From Rhizobium sp. (GTDB lineage: Bacteria > Pseudomonadota > Alphaproteobacteria > Rhizobiales > Rhizobiaceae): a stretch of DNA of 17,171 nt. The notes under the pieces are model-generated. The model had not been told where the DNA came from and did no database searches. It saw only the letters and a list, made by a program, of their open reading frames with translations. Location: NCBI GenBank assembly GCA_003527225.1, contig DPXQ01000041.1:36615-53785 (forward strand), in the 5' to 3' direction. Position numbers and translations under genes: made by a program. Of the stretch, positions 9,786-17,075 are shown piece by piece. Positions within the stretch are counted from its first letter, which is position 1; each line of letters starts with the position of its first letter.

Positions 9786-10285
9786 GGCGTCTTGTCCTCG
9801 GTTCCCGGCGCAGTCTCCGGATCAGGCCAGGTCTCCGTGTCGTGGTCGGGATGCTGGTAGGATACGATTTCCAGCACGAAGGGCGCTTCTTCGGCGTCTT
9901 CTTCCGTGCGGTGTCCGGGCAGTGCGTGCAGATGATCGACGAAACCGATCTTGCCCTCGGTACCGAACTGCACGACCGGCGGGAGAACCGACGGATCGTC
10001 GAAGGCGCCCGCCGCGATCGCGATCCCGTCCGGCGCCTCATAGGTCAGCGGCGTACCGCAATCGGCGCAGAACCCGCGAAGCGCGAAATTGGACGAGCGG
10101 AACGTCTTCCGTTCCCCGCGCGTCCATTCGAGTTCCGCACCCCGCGTCGAGACGAGCGGCGCGTAATAGGCGCCGAAGGCCTTCTGGCACATCCGGCAAT
10201 GGCAGATCGACGAGTCCTTCAGTTCGCCCGTGACGCGAAACCGGATCGCGCCGCACTGGCATCCGCCGGTATAGGCCGTCGTCAT
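9782..10285 (-). CDS. GFA-family zinc-binding protein, copy 2
   Basis: A 167-residue GFA/CENP-V-fold protein with the cysteines CQC (9, 11), CHCRMC (28, 30, 33) and CADC (73, 76). The N-terminal 40 residues closely match copy 1, with [16 protein letters not shown] and GFC--CGTPL in common, while the middle has drifted and the tail is longer, with an acidic insert [11 protein letters not shown] 10285 is chosen because GGGAGG (10293-10298) is 7 bases upstream; an ATG at 10300 would put that site inside the gene. The ATG overlaps the cysS stop as ATGA (10285-10282), and its own stop overlaps the start of the 39-residue gene as ATGA. This points to tight co-translation with cysS. No specific substrate can be named. 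Confidence 0.92.
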   Translation of the reverse strand: MTTAYTGGCQCGAIRFRVTGELKDSSICHCRMCQKAFGAYYAPLVSTRGAELEWTRGERKTFRSSNFALRGFCADCGTPLTYEAPDGIAIAAGAFDDPSVLPPVVQFGTEGKIGFVDHLHALPGHRTEEDAEEAPFVLEIVSYQHPDHDTETWPDPETAPGTEDKTP

Positions 10286-11880
10286 CTTTTCACCTCCCAT
10301 GTCGTCACCCGCTCGCCAGTGACGGGATCTTTGCCGTCCTTCAACTGGATGCCCTGAGCCAGAAGATCGTCGCGGATCTTGTCGGCTTCGGCGAAGTTTT
10401 TGGCGGCGAGAAGGGCGAGGCGGTTCTCTATCTTTTCGTTCAATTCCGTTGGGGCCAAATGCGTTTCTTCGGCCTTGAGAAGATCTCCAACTGTTGCATG
10501 CGGAGCTAGATGCTTAGTTGTGATTTCGATGCTATCTGATAGCGCTTTGAAAGCAGCTATCATTTTTGAATAGCTTGGAAGCAACCCCAAGAAAACAAGC
10601 GATCTTGCAAGGGCAATGCAGCTTGCGGGCTCGTCGCGCGCAAGGTCCGACAACTCATGAAGTCGATATAAGGTCTTCGAAAAATTAAGATCGTCGCTCA
10701 GCGCCGCGAACACAGTGTCGTCCGGTATAGGGTCAAGAAAGTCCGCAGAAAGTTCGGAGACAGCGGCCCTCCATCTTTCTAGTAGTCGTTCCGCCTCCTC
10801 TAGTCGCTTCACCGAGAAATCGATCGGCTCGCGATAGTGCGTCATGAGCATGGCAAGCCGCAGCACTTCGCCCGGCCATTTCCGCCCGCCGAATTTCTCC
10901 GTCTGCAGCAGTTCGTTGATCGTGACGAAATTGCCTTCCGACTTCGACATCTTGCGGCCTTCGACCTGCAGGAAGCCGTTGTGCATCCAGACATTGGCCA
11001 TGATGTCGGTGTCGAAGGCGCAGCAGGACTGGGCGATCTCGTTTTCGTGATGCGGGAAGATCAGGTCCAGCCCGCCGCCATGAATGTCGAACTGGTGCGG
11101 GCGCGCCTTCGCCTTCGGCGACAGCCTGTCCTTGATCTCTTCCCAAAGATAGCGGTCGGACATGGCCGAGCATTCGATATGCCAGCCGGGCCGGCCGTGA
11201 ATGCTGACCGCCTGGCCCTCGAAGGTGAAGTCGGCGTTCCAGCCTGGTTCGGTGTCGGCCGACTGCTTCCACAGCACGAAGTCGGCGGGGTTCATCTTGT
11301 GCGCCTCGACGGCAATGCGCGCACCGGCCTGCTGATCCTCGAGCTTGCGACGCGATAACTGGCCGTAGTCCGCCATGGACACCGTCGAAAACAGCACTTC
11401 GTGCCCTTCCGCGCCCCTGGCCACATAGGCATGACCCTGGTCGAGCAGCCGCTGAACGATCGCGATCATCTGTGCGATGTTGTCGGTTGCGCGCGGCTCC
11501 ACCGTCGGCTTGAGGCAGCCCAGCGCGGCGACGTCGGCATGGAACTGGCTTTCGGTCTTCTCGGTGACGGCCCGGATTGCGTCGTTGAGCGTCATCGTCC
11601 CTTCGGCGATCTTCTGGCCATAGTCGCGCAGTGCCCGCGCGTTGATCTTGTCGTCGACGTCGGTGATGTTGCGCACATAGGTGACGTGGCTTTCGCCATA
11701 GACGTGGCGCAGCAGGCGGAAGAGCACGTCGAAGACGATGACCGGGCGGGCATTGCCGATATGGGCAAAGTCATAGACGGTCGGGCCGCAGACATACATG
11801 CGCACCTTTTCCGGATCGATCGGCGCAAAGTCGATCTTCTCGCGGTTGAGCGTGTTGTAAAGCTTGAGGCGCGTCGCCAT
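10282..11880 (-). CDS. cysS: Cysteinyl-tRNA synthetase
   Basis: A 532-residue class I synthetase that charges tRNA-Cys. Visible are the HIGH-type motif AHIGNARP (39-46), KMSKS (310-314), and zinc ligands Cys31, Cys237, His277 and Glu281 (HHENE), followed by the helical C-terminal anticodon-side domains and a typical [16 protein letters not shown] end. It is longer than the roughly 460 residues usual for bacterial CysRS; extra length lies near 205-262 and 430-475. GC content of the stretch encoding residues about 341-480 falls to about 51%, with 43% in the lowest 120 bp, unlike its surroundings. ATG 11880 has GGGAGACAGGA just upstream. A cysteine-containing leader frame and its promoter precede the gene; the stop overlaps the next gene as ATGA. 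Confidence 0.96.
   Translation of the reverse strand: MATRLKLYNTLNREKIDFAPIDPEKVRMYVCGPTVYDFAHIGNARPVIVFDVLFRLLRHVYGESHVTYVRNITDVDDKINARALRDYGQKIAEGTMTLNDAIRAVTEKTESQFHADVAALGCLKPTVEPRATDNIAQMIAIVQRLLDQGHAYVARGAEGHEVLFSTVSMADYGQLSRRKLEDQQAGARIAVEAHKMNPADFVLWKQSADTEPGWNADFTFEGQAVSIHGRPGWHIECSAMSDRYLWEEIKDRLSPKAKARPHQFDIHGGGLDLIFPHHENEIAQSCCAFDTDIMANVWMHNGFLQVEGRKMSKSEGNFVTINELLQTEKFGGRKWPGEVLRLAMLMTHYREPIDFSVKRLEEAERLLERWRAAVSELSADFLDPIPDDTVFAALSDDLNFSKTLYRLHELSDLARDEPASCIALARSLVFLGLLPSYSKMIAAFKALSDSIEITTKHLAPHATVGDLLKAEETHLAPTELNEKIENRLALLAAKNFAEADKIRDDLLAQGIQLKDGKDPVTGERVTTWEVKR
10441..10860. other. Low-GC block inside cysS
   Basis: Counting by hand, 215 of 420 bases are G or C (51%), and only 52 of 120 at 10501-10620 (43%); the next 60 bases at 10861-10920 are back at 62%. 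Codons such as ATA, TTA, TCT and AGT/AGC for Leu, Ile and Ser are used here and rarely in the rest of the gene. The frame stays open. This looks like a mosaic segment or a poorly constrained insertion in the C-terminal region. Confidence 0.7.
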
Positions 11881-11976
11881 TCCTGTCTCCCGATAGCCGA
11901 GCCGCCGGCTGGACCGGGGCGTTTGTCATCTGGGACTTGGGTCAGGAGACGAAAACGGCCGGGCCAGCGCGAGGCG
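11881..11976 (-). promoter_or_regulatory. cysS leader with mutually exclusive RNA helices
   Basis: Three pairings can be drawn in the minus-strand RNA. Helix A: 11974-11981 with 11963-11970, 8 bp with one G-U, loop of 3, overlapping the stop of the leader peptide frame. Helix B: 11959-11968 with 11908-11917, 9 of 10 paired, sharing bases with helix A and so excluding it. Helix C: 11942-11950 with 11885-11893, 9 bp with one G-U, covering the GGGAGAC ribosome binding site of cysS. A TTTT at 11951-11954 follows helix A after about 8 bases, too far for a textbook terminator. Control by covering the ribosome binding site is therefore at least as likely as transcription termination. Confidence 0.45.
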
Positions 11977-12021
11977 CTAGCGAATAATGATCCCGCAAAT
12001 AATGCAGATGGTCGTTTTCAT
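11977..12021 (-). CDS. Candidate leaderless cysteine leader peptide upstream of cysS
   Basis: The frame reads MKTTICIICGIIIR then TAG, 14 residues, with TGC codons at positions 6 and 9. There is no Shine-Dalgarno, but a promoter-like sequence ends 7 bp before the ATG, so the transcript would begin at the A of ATG, as in the leaderless trpL of Sinorhizobium. Ribosome stalling at the Cys codons would cover the 5' arm of helix A just downstream. The frame also has six Ile codons, so isoleucine sensing is an alternative. Known precedent: cysteine-rich leaderless leader frames act as attenuators in mycobacteria. Confidence 0.55.
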   Translation of the reverse strand: MKTTICIICGIIIR

Positions 12022-12028
12022 GGCGCGA

Positions 12029-12057
12029 GTTATGGCGCGACGGCCGGGATTGGTCAA
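12029..12057 (-). promoter_or_regulatory. Sigma-70-type promoter of the cysS transcript
   Basis: Minus strand: -35 TTGACC (12052-12057, five of six consensus), 17-bp spacer, -10 CATAAC (12029-12034, four of six). Seven bases further lies ATG 12021-12019 of the leader frame, which fits a transcription start on the A of the ATG. Confidence 0.6.
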
Positions 12058-12080
12058 GGGGGACGGCCCGGACGTCGCGC
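12035..12080 (-). other. Imperfect 14-bp inverted repeat behind the secreted-protein gene, overlapping the cysS promoter
   Basis: GCGCGACGGCCGGG (12035-12048) and CCCGGACGTCGCGC (12067-12080) pair in 13 of 14 positions around an 18-base loop. It starts 7 bp past the stop of the 133-residue protein gene, so it may end that transcript, although no T run follows. It also spans the -35 and spacer of the cysS promoter, so a protein-binding role is possible. Confidence 0.4.
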
Positions 12081-12087
12081 GCCAAAA

Positions 12088-12489
12088 TCAGGGGTAGACG
12101 TAGGTGTAGAGCGCGCACATGCTGTCATTGCTCACCGGAGCGTCCTGCGTCTCGAACACGGCAACCATGGTCACGTCGTCATCGAGCCACGAGGCGAGAT
12201 AGGTGACGGGGCTTTCGCCGCAGAGACGGTTGCCGTTCAACAGTTTCGGATTGCCGGGTGCTTTCACGCTGTAGACGGAAGCGGGCACATCCTTGCCGTC
12301 GACCGTGAAATGATCGGCGATCAGTTCGTCAAATTCGATCTTGGCGCCATTTTCGAACACCATCTCGAAGTCGTCGAAACTGATGTCGCCGGTGATGCTG
12401 GTCGCGGTCGTGCTTAGCGCGACGTAATCGTCGGCAAGCACGGGGCTGGCCGCGAGGAAAAGGGCGGTTGCGTAGGGGAAGAGCTTCAT
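12088..12489 (-). CDS. Small secreted protein of unknown function
   Basis: A 133-residue protein with a clear signal peptide (MKLFPYATALFLAASPVLA, likely cut after Ala19), so it is exported to the periplasm or beyond. The mature part is about 114 residues, acidic, and rich in beta-type residues, with only two cysteines, Cys90 and Cys125, which could form a disulfide. I do not recognise a named family. ATG 12489 has a purine-rich AAAGAGATAGAAA stretch upstream. It lies on the same strand as cysS but is followed by an inverted repeat and then the cysS promoter, so it is probably transcribed separately. It diverges from the diguanylate cyclase gene. Coding potential rests on the signal peptide and the clean open frame. 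Confidence 0.75.
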   Translation of the reverse strand: MKLFPYATALFLAASPVLADDYVALSTTATSITGDISFDDFEMVFENGAKIEFDELIADHFTVDGKDVPASVYSVKAPGNPKLLNGNRLCGESPVTYLASWLDDDVTMVAVFETQDAPVSNDSMCALYTYVYP

Positions 12490-12751
12490 TTTCTATCTCT
12501 TTCTGGTTCCGGCGTTGGAACGGAAGCTAGCGGGTTCGGCCGTTCAAGAAAAGGCCGTGCACCGGCCGGTCCCCGGCTCGCCGGGCGGAAAAGGCGCCAT
12601 GCGTCGGACCATTTTTGGCATGACTTTTTCGGGAGTCGGTAACGGCGCGGCTGGCCGCCGGCCTTGAGAGAAACGCATGGGCGTAAGGGTTTCTCAACAT
12701 GCTGTCCTCTAAGATATTGGAAGTTCTTCTTGAGCGGACCTTTCTTCTTCC
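12490..12751. promoter_or_regulatory. Divergent intergenic region of 262 bp
   Basis: It must hold promoters for the secreted-protein gene (minus) and the diguanylate cyclase gene (plus). A weak plus-strand candidate is TTGGCA (12615-12620), 17 bp, GGTAAC (12638-12643). GAGAAAC (12668-12674) and GTTTCTC (12689-12695) form a 7-bp inverted repeat in the probable 5' leader of the cyclase gene, and CCCGG-CTCG-CCGGG at 12572-12585 forms a small hairpin. No coding frame is supported here. Confidence 0.35.
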
Positions 12752-14005
12752 ATGGGCAGTCTGTTGCATCTTCCGACCATCATGGTCTTCCATGCGTGTT
12801 CGACGCTCATTTCCGCTCTGCTGATCGGAAACCTGTGGCGCCAACGGCGAGAGAGCGTGCTGCTGGGGCTCCTGACCATGGCGGCAGCCATCGGCTTTGT
12901 CGGAACCATCCTGCATGCCATGCGCCCGATCGTTCCTTTCTGGGTCTCGGCGGGGCTGGGGCTCGGATCGGCGCCATTGGCGCTCGGATTGTTCTGGCAG
13001 GCGATCGTCGCCTTCGAGGGCAGGCGTCCGCTTTACCTGCCAGCCGTCGCCGGATCGGCGCTCTGGCTGGTTCTTTTTCCAATGCCTTTCTTCCAGGAAT
13101 CGCTTCTGGTCCGAGTCAGCGTCCTCTCCGTCATCCTGGGCACCTATTCGCTGCTCGGCGGTTGGGAACTCTGGCGTGGCCGGCTGAAGGAGCCGTTGCC
13201 GTCGCGGCGGCTCGCCGCCGGGGTCCATTGCGCGCGTGGCCTGGTCTGGTACTCGGTGATGGCCGGCTCGCTTCTGATCGAACCGGCCTATACTGGAGAC
13301 GGGGTCTATGCGCCCTGGTTCGTGGTGGCCTCGCTTTTCCAGACGCTGCTGATCATCTTGTCGATCATCACCCTGCTGATCCTCGCGCTCGAGCGGGACG
13401 AACGGGCGAGCCGCCTGGTGGCCGAGCGCGATCCGCTCACCAATCTGCGCAACCGCCGCTCCTTCGTCGCCGAGGCCGAGAGCCTGCTCAAGCAGGAGAA
13501 CCGGCATGCGGCACTGCTTCTGTTCGATATCGACCATTTCAAGCGGATCAATGACACGCATGGGCATGCCGCCGGCGACAAGGTACTCAGAGCCTTTGCA
13601 TCGACCCTCGACGGGCGGATGCATTCGAACTGGCAGTTTGCCCGCATCGGCGGCGAGGAATTTGCCTGCCTGATCCCCGACATGGAGAGCCGCGAGGCCG
13701 CCGACATCGCCGAGAGCATGCGCCGAGCCGTCGAAGGCCTGCACACGACGATCGACGGCCGGTTCGTCCCGATCACGGTGAGCATCGGCGTTTCGGCGAC
13801 GGACCAGATTGCCGCTGGCTTGGACCCGCTGCTGGGGTCGGCGGACGTGGCGCTCTATCGGGCAAAGGCGGAGGGGCGCAACACCGTGCGCGCCTACAGG
13901 GCCGGCCAGTCCCTGCACGACATCCCGGAAAACAGCGCCCAGCATCCGGTTGCGGCCAACGAGGTCCTGGCCCGCGCACGCCGGTCGAGCGTCGCAAGGG
14001 GCTAA
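12752..14005 (+). CDS. Membrane-bound diguanylate cyclase (GGEEF)
   Basis: A 417-residue inner-membrane enzyme making cyclic di-GMP from two GTP. The N-terminal 215 residues hold about six or seven hydrophobic helices with no recognised ligand-binding domain; the GGDEF domain spans about 220-385, with RDPLTNLRNRR (226-236), FDIDHFKRIND (258-268), and the active-site motif GGEEF at 300-304. The metal-binding Asp259 and the GGEEF Glu are intact, so it should be catalytically active. The position of the usual inhibitory I-site (RxxD five residues before GGEEF) reads HSNW, so product inhibition at this site is not expected. ATG 12752 has no strong ribosome binding site. It stands alone on the plus strand, facing the SDR gene. 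The signal it senses is unknown. Confidence 0.95.
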   Translation: MGSLLHLPTIMVFHACSTLISALLIGNLWRQRRESVLLGLLTMAAAIGFVGTILHAMRPIVPFWVSAGLGLGSAPLALGLFWQAIVAFEGRRPLYLPAVAGSALWLVLFPMPFFQESLLVRVSVLSVILGTYSLLGGWELWRGRLKEPLPSRRLAAGVHCARGLVWYSVMAGSLLIEPAYTGDGVYAPWFVVASLFQTLLIILSIITLLILALERDERASRLVAERDPLTNLRNRRSFVAEAESLLKQENRHAALLLFDIDHFKRINDTHGHAAGDKVLRAFASTLDGRMHSNWQFARIGGEEFACLIPDMESREAADIAESMRRAVEGLHTTIDGRFVPITVSIGVSATDQIAAGLDPLLGSADVALYRAKAEGRNTVRAYRAGQSLHDIPENSAQHPVAANEVLARARRSSVARG

Positions 14006-14050
14006 TGGCGCCGAAATCGACGCCTGGGAATTTGTGAATTCAGCAGCGTG

Positions 14051-14073
14051 ACTGCCCGGACGCGCCGGGCAGT
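14051..14073. terminator. Hairpin between the convergent cyclase and SDR genes
   Basis: ACTGCCCGG (14051-14059) and CCGGGCAGT (14065-14073) form a perfect 9-bp stem with a 5-base loop, 46 bp past the cyclase stop and 28 bp past the SDR stop. Neither side has a T run, so it may act as a bidirectional, partly Rho-dependent or 3'-end-protecting hairpin. Confidence 0.55.
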
Positions 14074-14100
14074 GTCATTCCTGGTCGCTCTTCTCCGCAA

Positions 14101-14841
14101 TTACTCCGGCAGGCGGTAGTCCACGAGCTTGTTTTCGCGAACGATGAACAGCTTGCCGGTCTCGGTAAGATCCGGACCGCAGAGTGGCATAAGGCGTGCG
14201 GCAACCTCGGAAGGATGCGGAACCGTGCTCGGGTCCTCGCCCGGGACCGCCTGAGCGCGCATGGCGGTCCGGGTGGCACCCGGATCGACCGAGACGACGC
14301 GCAGCGGCAGGCGCTGGGTCTCTCCGGCCCAGGTGCGGGCCAGCGCCTCGACGGCAGCCTTGGAGGCGGAATAGGGGCCCCAGAATGGCTTGCACTTGTG
14401 GGCAGCACCCGAGGACAAGATGAGGGCGCGGCCCTGATCGGACTTCGCCAGCAGCGGCTCGACCGAGCGCATCAGGCGCCAGGTGGCGGTCACGTTGATC
14501 GTCATCACCTTGTCGAACACCTTGGCCTCGACATGCCCGAGCGGCGAAATCACGCCGAGCACGCCGGCATTGGCGACCAGGATGTCCAGCTTGCCCCAAC
14601 GCTCATTGATCGAGGCGCCGAGCGCGTCGATGGCGTTCATGTCGGCCAGATCGAAGGGCACGAGCGTGGCGGAGCCGCCGACGGCCTTGATTGCGTCGTC
14701 GAGCTCCTCGAGACCGCCAACCGTGCGGGCACAGGCGATCACGTGGGCACCCGCCTTGGCGAGCTCGAGGGAGGTGAAATAGCCGATGCCGCGCGAAGCG
14801 CCGGTGACGAGCGCGATACGGCCCTTCAAGTCAACTGTCAT
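14101..14841 (-). CDS. Short-chain dehydrogenase/reductase
   Basis: A 246-residue classical SDR, an NAD(P)-dependent oxidoreductase with Rossmann fold. Visible are TGASRGIG (13-20) for cofactor binding, NAG (91-93), Asn116, catalytic Ser144, and YSASK giving Tyr157 and Lys161. The Arg39 at the end of the second strand (CART) favours NADPH, by analogy with related enzymes. ATG 14841 is chosen because AAGGA lies 9 bases upstream; an in-frame extension to 14994 would run into purF. It starts 19 bp after the purF stop, so the two are probably one transcript, an arrangement I recall from rhizobial genomes. The substrate cannot be told. Confidence 0.93.
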   Translation of the reverse strand: MTVDLKGRIALVTGASRGIGYFTSLELAKAGAHVIACARTVGGLEELDDAIKAVGGSATLVPFDLADMNAIDALGASINERWGKLDILVANAGVLGVISPLGHVEAKVFDKVMTINVTATWRLMRSVEPLLAKSDQGRALILSSGAAHKCKPFWGPYSASKAAVEALARTWAGETQRLPLRVVSVDPGATRTAMRAQAVPGEDPSTVPHPSEVAARLMPLCGPDLTETGKLFIVRENKLVDYRLPE

Positions 14842-14860
14842 GTCTGTCTGTCCTTGGAGC

Positions 14861-16351
14861 TCAGCCGTTGCTGGCCAGCATGGAGACCTTGCGGCCCATC
14901 TTCTCGCCTTCCTTGTCGAGGAGGCGGGTCGGATAGTCGCCGGTGAAATAATGGTCGGTGAACTGCGGTGCTGCCGGATCGCGCGGCTTGCCACCGACCG
15001 CCTGGTAGAGCCCGTCGATCGACAGGAAGGCGAGCGAATCTGCGCCGATATACTTGGCCATGGCCTCGACGCCGGAATACTGGTTGGCGAGCAGCTTTTC
15101 CGCGTCCGGCGTGTCGATGCCGTAGAAGTCCGGATGGAAGATCATCGGCGAGGCCACGCGGATATGCACCTCGCGGGCGCCGGCATCGCGGATCATCTGG
15201 ATGATCTTCACCGAGGTGGTGCCGCGCACGATCGAATCGTCGACCAGCACGACCCGCTTGCCCTCGATCATGGCGCGGTTGGCGGAATGCTTGAGCTTGA
15301 CGCCGAAGGCGCGGATCTGCTGCGTCGGTTCGATGAAGGTGCGGCCGACATAATGGTTGCGGATGATGCCGTATTCGAACGGGATACCGCTCGCCTGGGC
15401 ATAACCAAGCGCCGCCGGCGTGCCGCCATCGGGAACGGGCACGACGACATCGCCCTCGCACGGCGCTTCCTTGGCAAGGTTTGCGCCCATGGCCTTGCGG
15501 GTCTGGTAGACGTTGCGGCCGCCGACAACGCTGTCGGGACGGGCGAAATAGACGTATTCGAACAGGCACAGCCGCTCAGGCTGGCGCTTGGCCGGCTTGC
15601 GGGCGTCGATGGTGATCGAACCGTCCGGCTGGATTTCGCAGATGATGACTTCGCCGTTCTCCACGTCGCGTACGAATTTGGCGCCGATGATGTCGAGCGC
15701 ACAGGTTTCCGAACAGAAGATCGGCTTGCCGTCCAGCTCACCCATGACCAGCGGGCGAATGCCGATCGGATCGCGCGCGGCAATCAGCTTGGTACGGGTC
15801 ATGGCCAGCATGGAATAGCCGCCTTCCATCTGGCGGATGGCGTCGATGAAGCGGTCGGCGGTCGAGGAATGGCGCGAGCGGGCGATCAGGTGCAAGACGA
15901 CCTCGGTATCCGAGGTCGACTGGCAGATCGCGCCGGTCGCGATGATCTGTCGGCGCAGCGTCAGGCCGTTGGTGAAGTTGCCGTTATGGGCGATCGCGAT
16001 GCCGCCTTCTTCCAGTTCGGCAAACAGCGGCTGGACGTTGCGCAGCGCCACTTCGCCGGTGGTCGAATAGCGCGTGTGGCCGATCGCCTGGGCGCCGGGC
16101 AGCTTCGCCAGTGTCGCCGGATTGGTGTAATGGTCTCCGACGAGGCCCATGTGCTTTTCGGTGTGGAACTGGCGTCCGTCGAAGGACACAATGCCGGCCG
16201 CTTCCTGGCCGCGGTGCTGCAGGGCGTGCAGGCCGAGCGCGGTCAGGGTCGCCGCGTCGGGGTGACCCAGAATGCCGAACACCCCGCATTCCTCATGGAG
16301 CGTGTCGTCTTCGAGACTCCATTCGAAATCGGAAAAATCAGACTGAGACAT
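14861..16351 (-). CDS. purF: Amidophosphoribosyltransferase
   Basis: The first committed enzyme of de novo purine synthesis, making phosphoribosylamine from PRPP and glutamine; 496 residues from ATG 16351. A 21-residue propeptide precedes the catalytic nucleophile Cys22 in EECGVFGI, the start of the Ntn-type glutaminase domain (22 to about 255). The phosphoribosyltransferase domain carries the PRPP loop VVLVDDSIVRGTTS (367-380). The start at 16351 is preferred over GTG 16402 because an AAAGG lies 9 bases upstream and the shorter propeptide fits. Of the four iron-sulfur Cys ligands known from the Bacillus type, Cys262 may be kept, but the others read Asp or Tyr/other (HPDFYG, FTDHYFTG), so no cluster is expected. 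It lies 127 bp behind cvpA, as in many proteobacteria. Confidence 0.96.
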   Translation of the reverse strand: MSQSDFSDFEWSLEDDTLHEECGVFGILGHPDAATLTALGLHALQHRGQEAAGIVSFDGRQFHTEKHMGLVGDHYTNPATLAKLPGAQAIGHTRYSTTGEVALRNVQPLFAELEEGGIAIAHNGNFTNGLTLRRQIIATGAICQSTSDTEVVLHLIARSRHSSTADRFIDAIRQMEGGYSMLAMTRTKLIAARDPIGIRPLVMGELDGKPIFCSETCALDIIGAKFVRDVENGEVIICEIQPDGSITIDARKPAKRQPERLCLFEYVYFARPDSVVGGRNVYQTRKAMGANLAKEAPCEGDVVVPVPDGGTPAALGYAQASGIPFEYGIIRNHYVGRTFIEPTQQIRAFGVKLKHSANRAMIEGKRVVLVDDSIVRGTTSVKIIQMIRDAGAREVHIRVASPMIFHPDFYGIDTPDAEKLLANQYSGVEAMAKYIGADSLAFLSIDGLYQAVGGKPRDPAAPQFTDHYFTGDYPTRLLDKEGEKMGRKVSMLASNG

Positions 16352-16406
16352 GGAAGCAGGCCTTTGCTCGATCGGACAGATGCGCCGGGACGGCTTTAAC
16401 ACGGAA

Positions 16407-16433
16407 GCCGCCGGTCTGTCCTGATCCGGCGGC
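16407..16433 (-). other. 8-bp hairpin between cvpA and purF
   Basis: GCCGCCGG (16407-16414) and CCGGCGGC (16426-16433) pair perfectly around an 11-base loop. No T run follows, so it is more likely an intercistronic RNA structure modulating purF than a full terminator. Confidence 0.35.
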
Positions 16434-16456
16434 GTCCGCTTGTGGATGTCAAGGGC

Positions 16457-16471
16457 GCGGCCGAAGGCCGC
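16457..16471 (-). other. 6-bp hairpin just past the cvpA stop
   Basis: GCGGCC (16457-16462), GAA, GGCCGC (16466-16471): a tight stem-loop 8 bp after the cvpA stop and without a T run. Could protect the 3' end of a cvpA message. Confidence 0.3.
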
Positions 16472-16478
16472 AGCCCGG

Positions 16479-17075
16479 TCAGTTGTTGGCGGCCGGCGCG
16501 TCTTCGGCCGGGGCCTGTTCTGCTGGTGCCTGCTCGGCCGGTGCGTCTGCCGCCGGCTCTTCCTTGCCGAGAATGCGCGCGCGGATCTGCGGCTCGATGT
16601 CTTCCGGCAGCACGGCCTCGAGCTTCAGCACGAGCGCATCGAGGAACGGCTTCGACTTGGCCGTATTGACCCAGTCCGGGCGATGCTTGACGTCGATCAG
16701 CCAGTTCCAGAAGGCAACGGCGACAACGAGGAGCAAAATGCCGCGGGCGGCGCCGAACAGGAAGCCGAGCGTACGGTCGAGCGCCCCGATCCGGCTGTCG
16801 ATGATGAAGTCGGCGATCCGGCTGGTGATGAACGAGATCACGATGAGCGCGATCAGGAAGATGATGCCGGCGGAGCCCGCCATGGCGATGCGGTCGTCGC
16901 TGGTGTAGTTCTTCACATAAGGCACGAGCATCGGATAGAGATAGTAGGCGGCGGCAACCGCACCCGCCCAGCTGGCGATCGAAAGCACTTCGCGCGAAAA
17001 GCCGCGCACCATGGCGAGTACGGCGGAAAACAGCACGACGCCGATGACAATACCGTCAAAAATCGTAATGGGCAT
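16479..17075 (-). CDS. cvpA: CvpA family inner-membrane protein
   Basis: A 198-residue membrane protein with four hydrophobic segments (about 5-22, 30-50, 66-88, 107-125) and a cytoplasmic or periplasmic tail. Marks of the family are FDGIVIGVVLFSAVLAMVRG at the start, the REVLSI-SW block, and DRTLGF-FGA-RG (100-112). CvpA is required for colicin V production in E. coli and is linked to envelope stress tolerance; the molecular role is unknown. The tail (about 172-198) is Ala/Pro/Glu-rich with imperfect PAEQA repeats, a low-complexity extension. ATG 17075 is chosen over an in-frame TTG at 17090; GGAG lies 9 bases before the ATG. It precedes purF by 127 bp, the classic cvpA-purF pairing. Nothing supportable remains in 17076-17171; a small CCGGC-CGG-GCCGG hairpin lies at 17144-17156. 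Confidence 0.94.
   Translation of the reverse strand: MPITIFDGIVIGVVLFSAVLAMVRGFSREVLSIASWAGAVAAAYYLYPMLVPYVKNYTSDDRIAMAGSAGIIFLIALIVISFITSRIADFIIDSRIGALDRTLGFLFGAARGILLLVVAVAFWNWLIDVKHRPDWVNTAKSKPFLDALVLKLEAVLPEDIEPQIRARILGKEEPAADAPAEQAPAEQAPAEDAPAANN

Noticed and set aside
12020..12040. ATGGCGCGA repeated with a 12-bp period (12020-12028 and 12032-12040)
   Set aside because: Only two copies; it is noted as part of the cysS promoter/leader context but is too short to call a repeat element.
12527..13945. 472-codon open frame on minus, antisense to the diguanylate cyclase gene
   Set aside because: The GGDEF domain on plus is unambiguous; the minus frame is a Gln/Arg/Asp-rich shadow.
14786..16399. 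537-codon open frame on plus, antisense to purF
   Set aside because: It mirrors purF, has no recognisable motif, and is rich in Asp/His/Arg/Gly as expected for a GC-rich antisense shadow.
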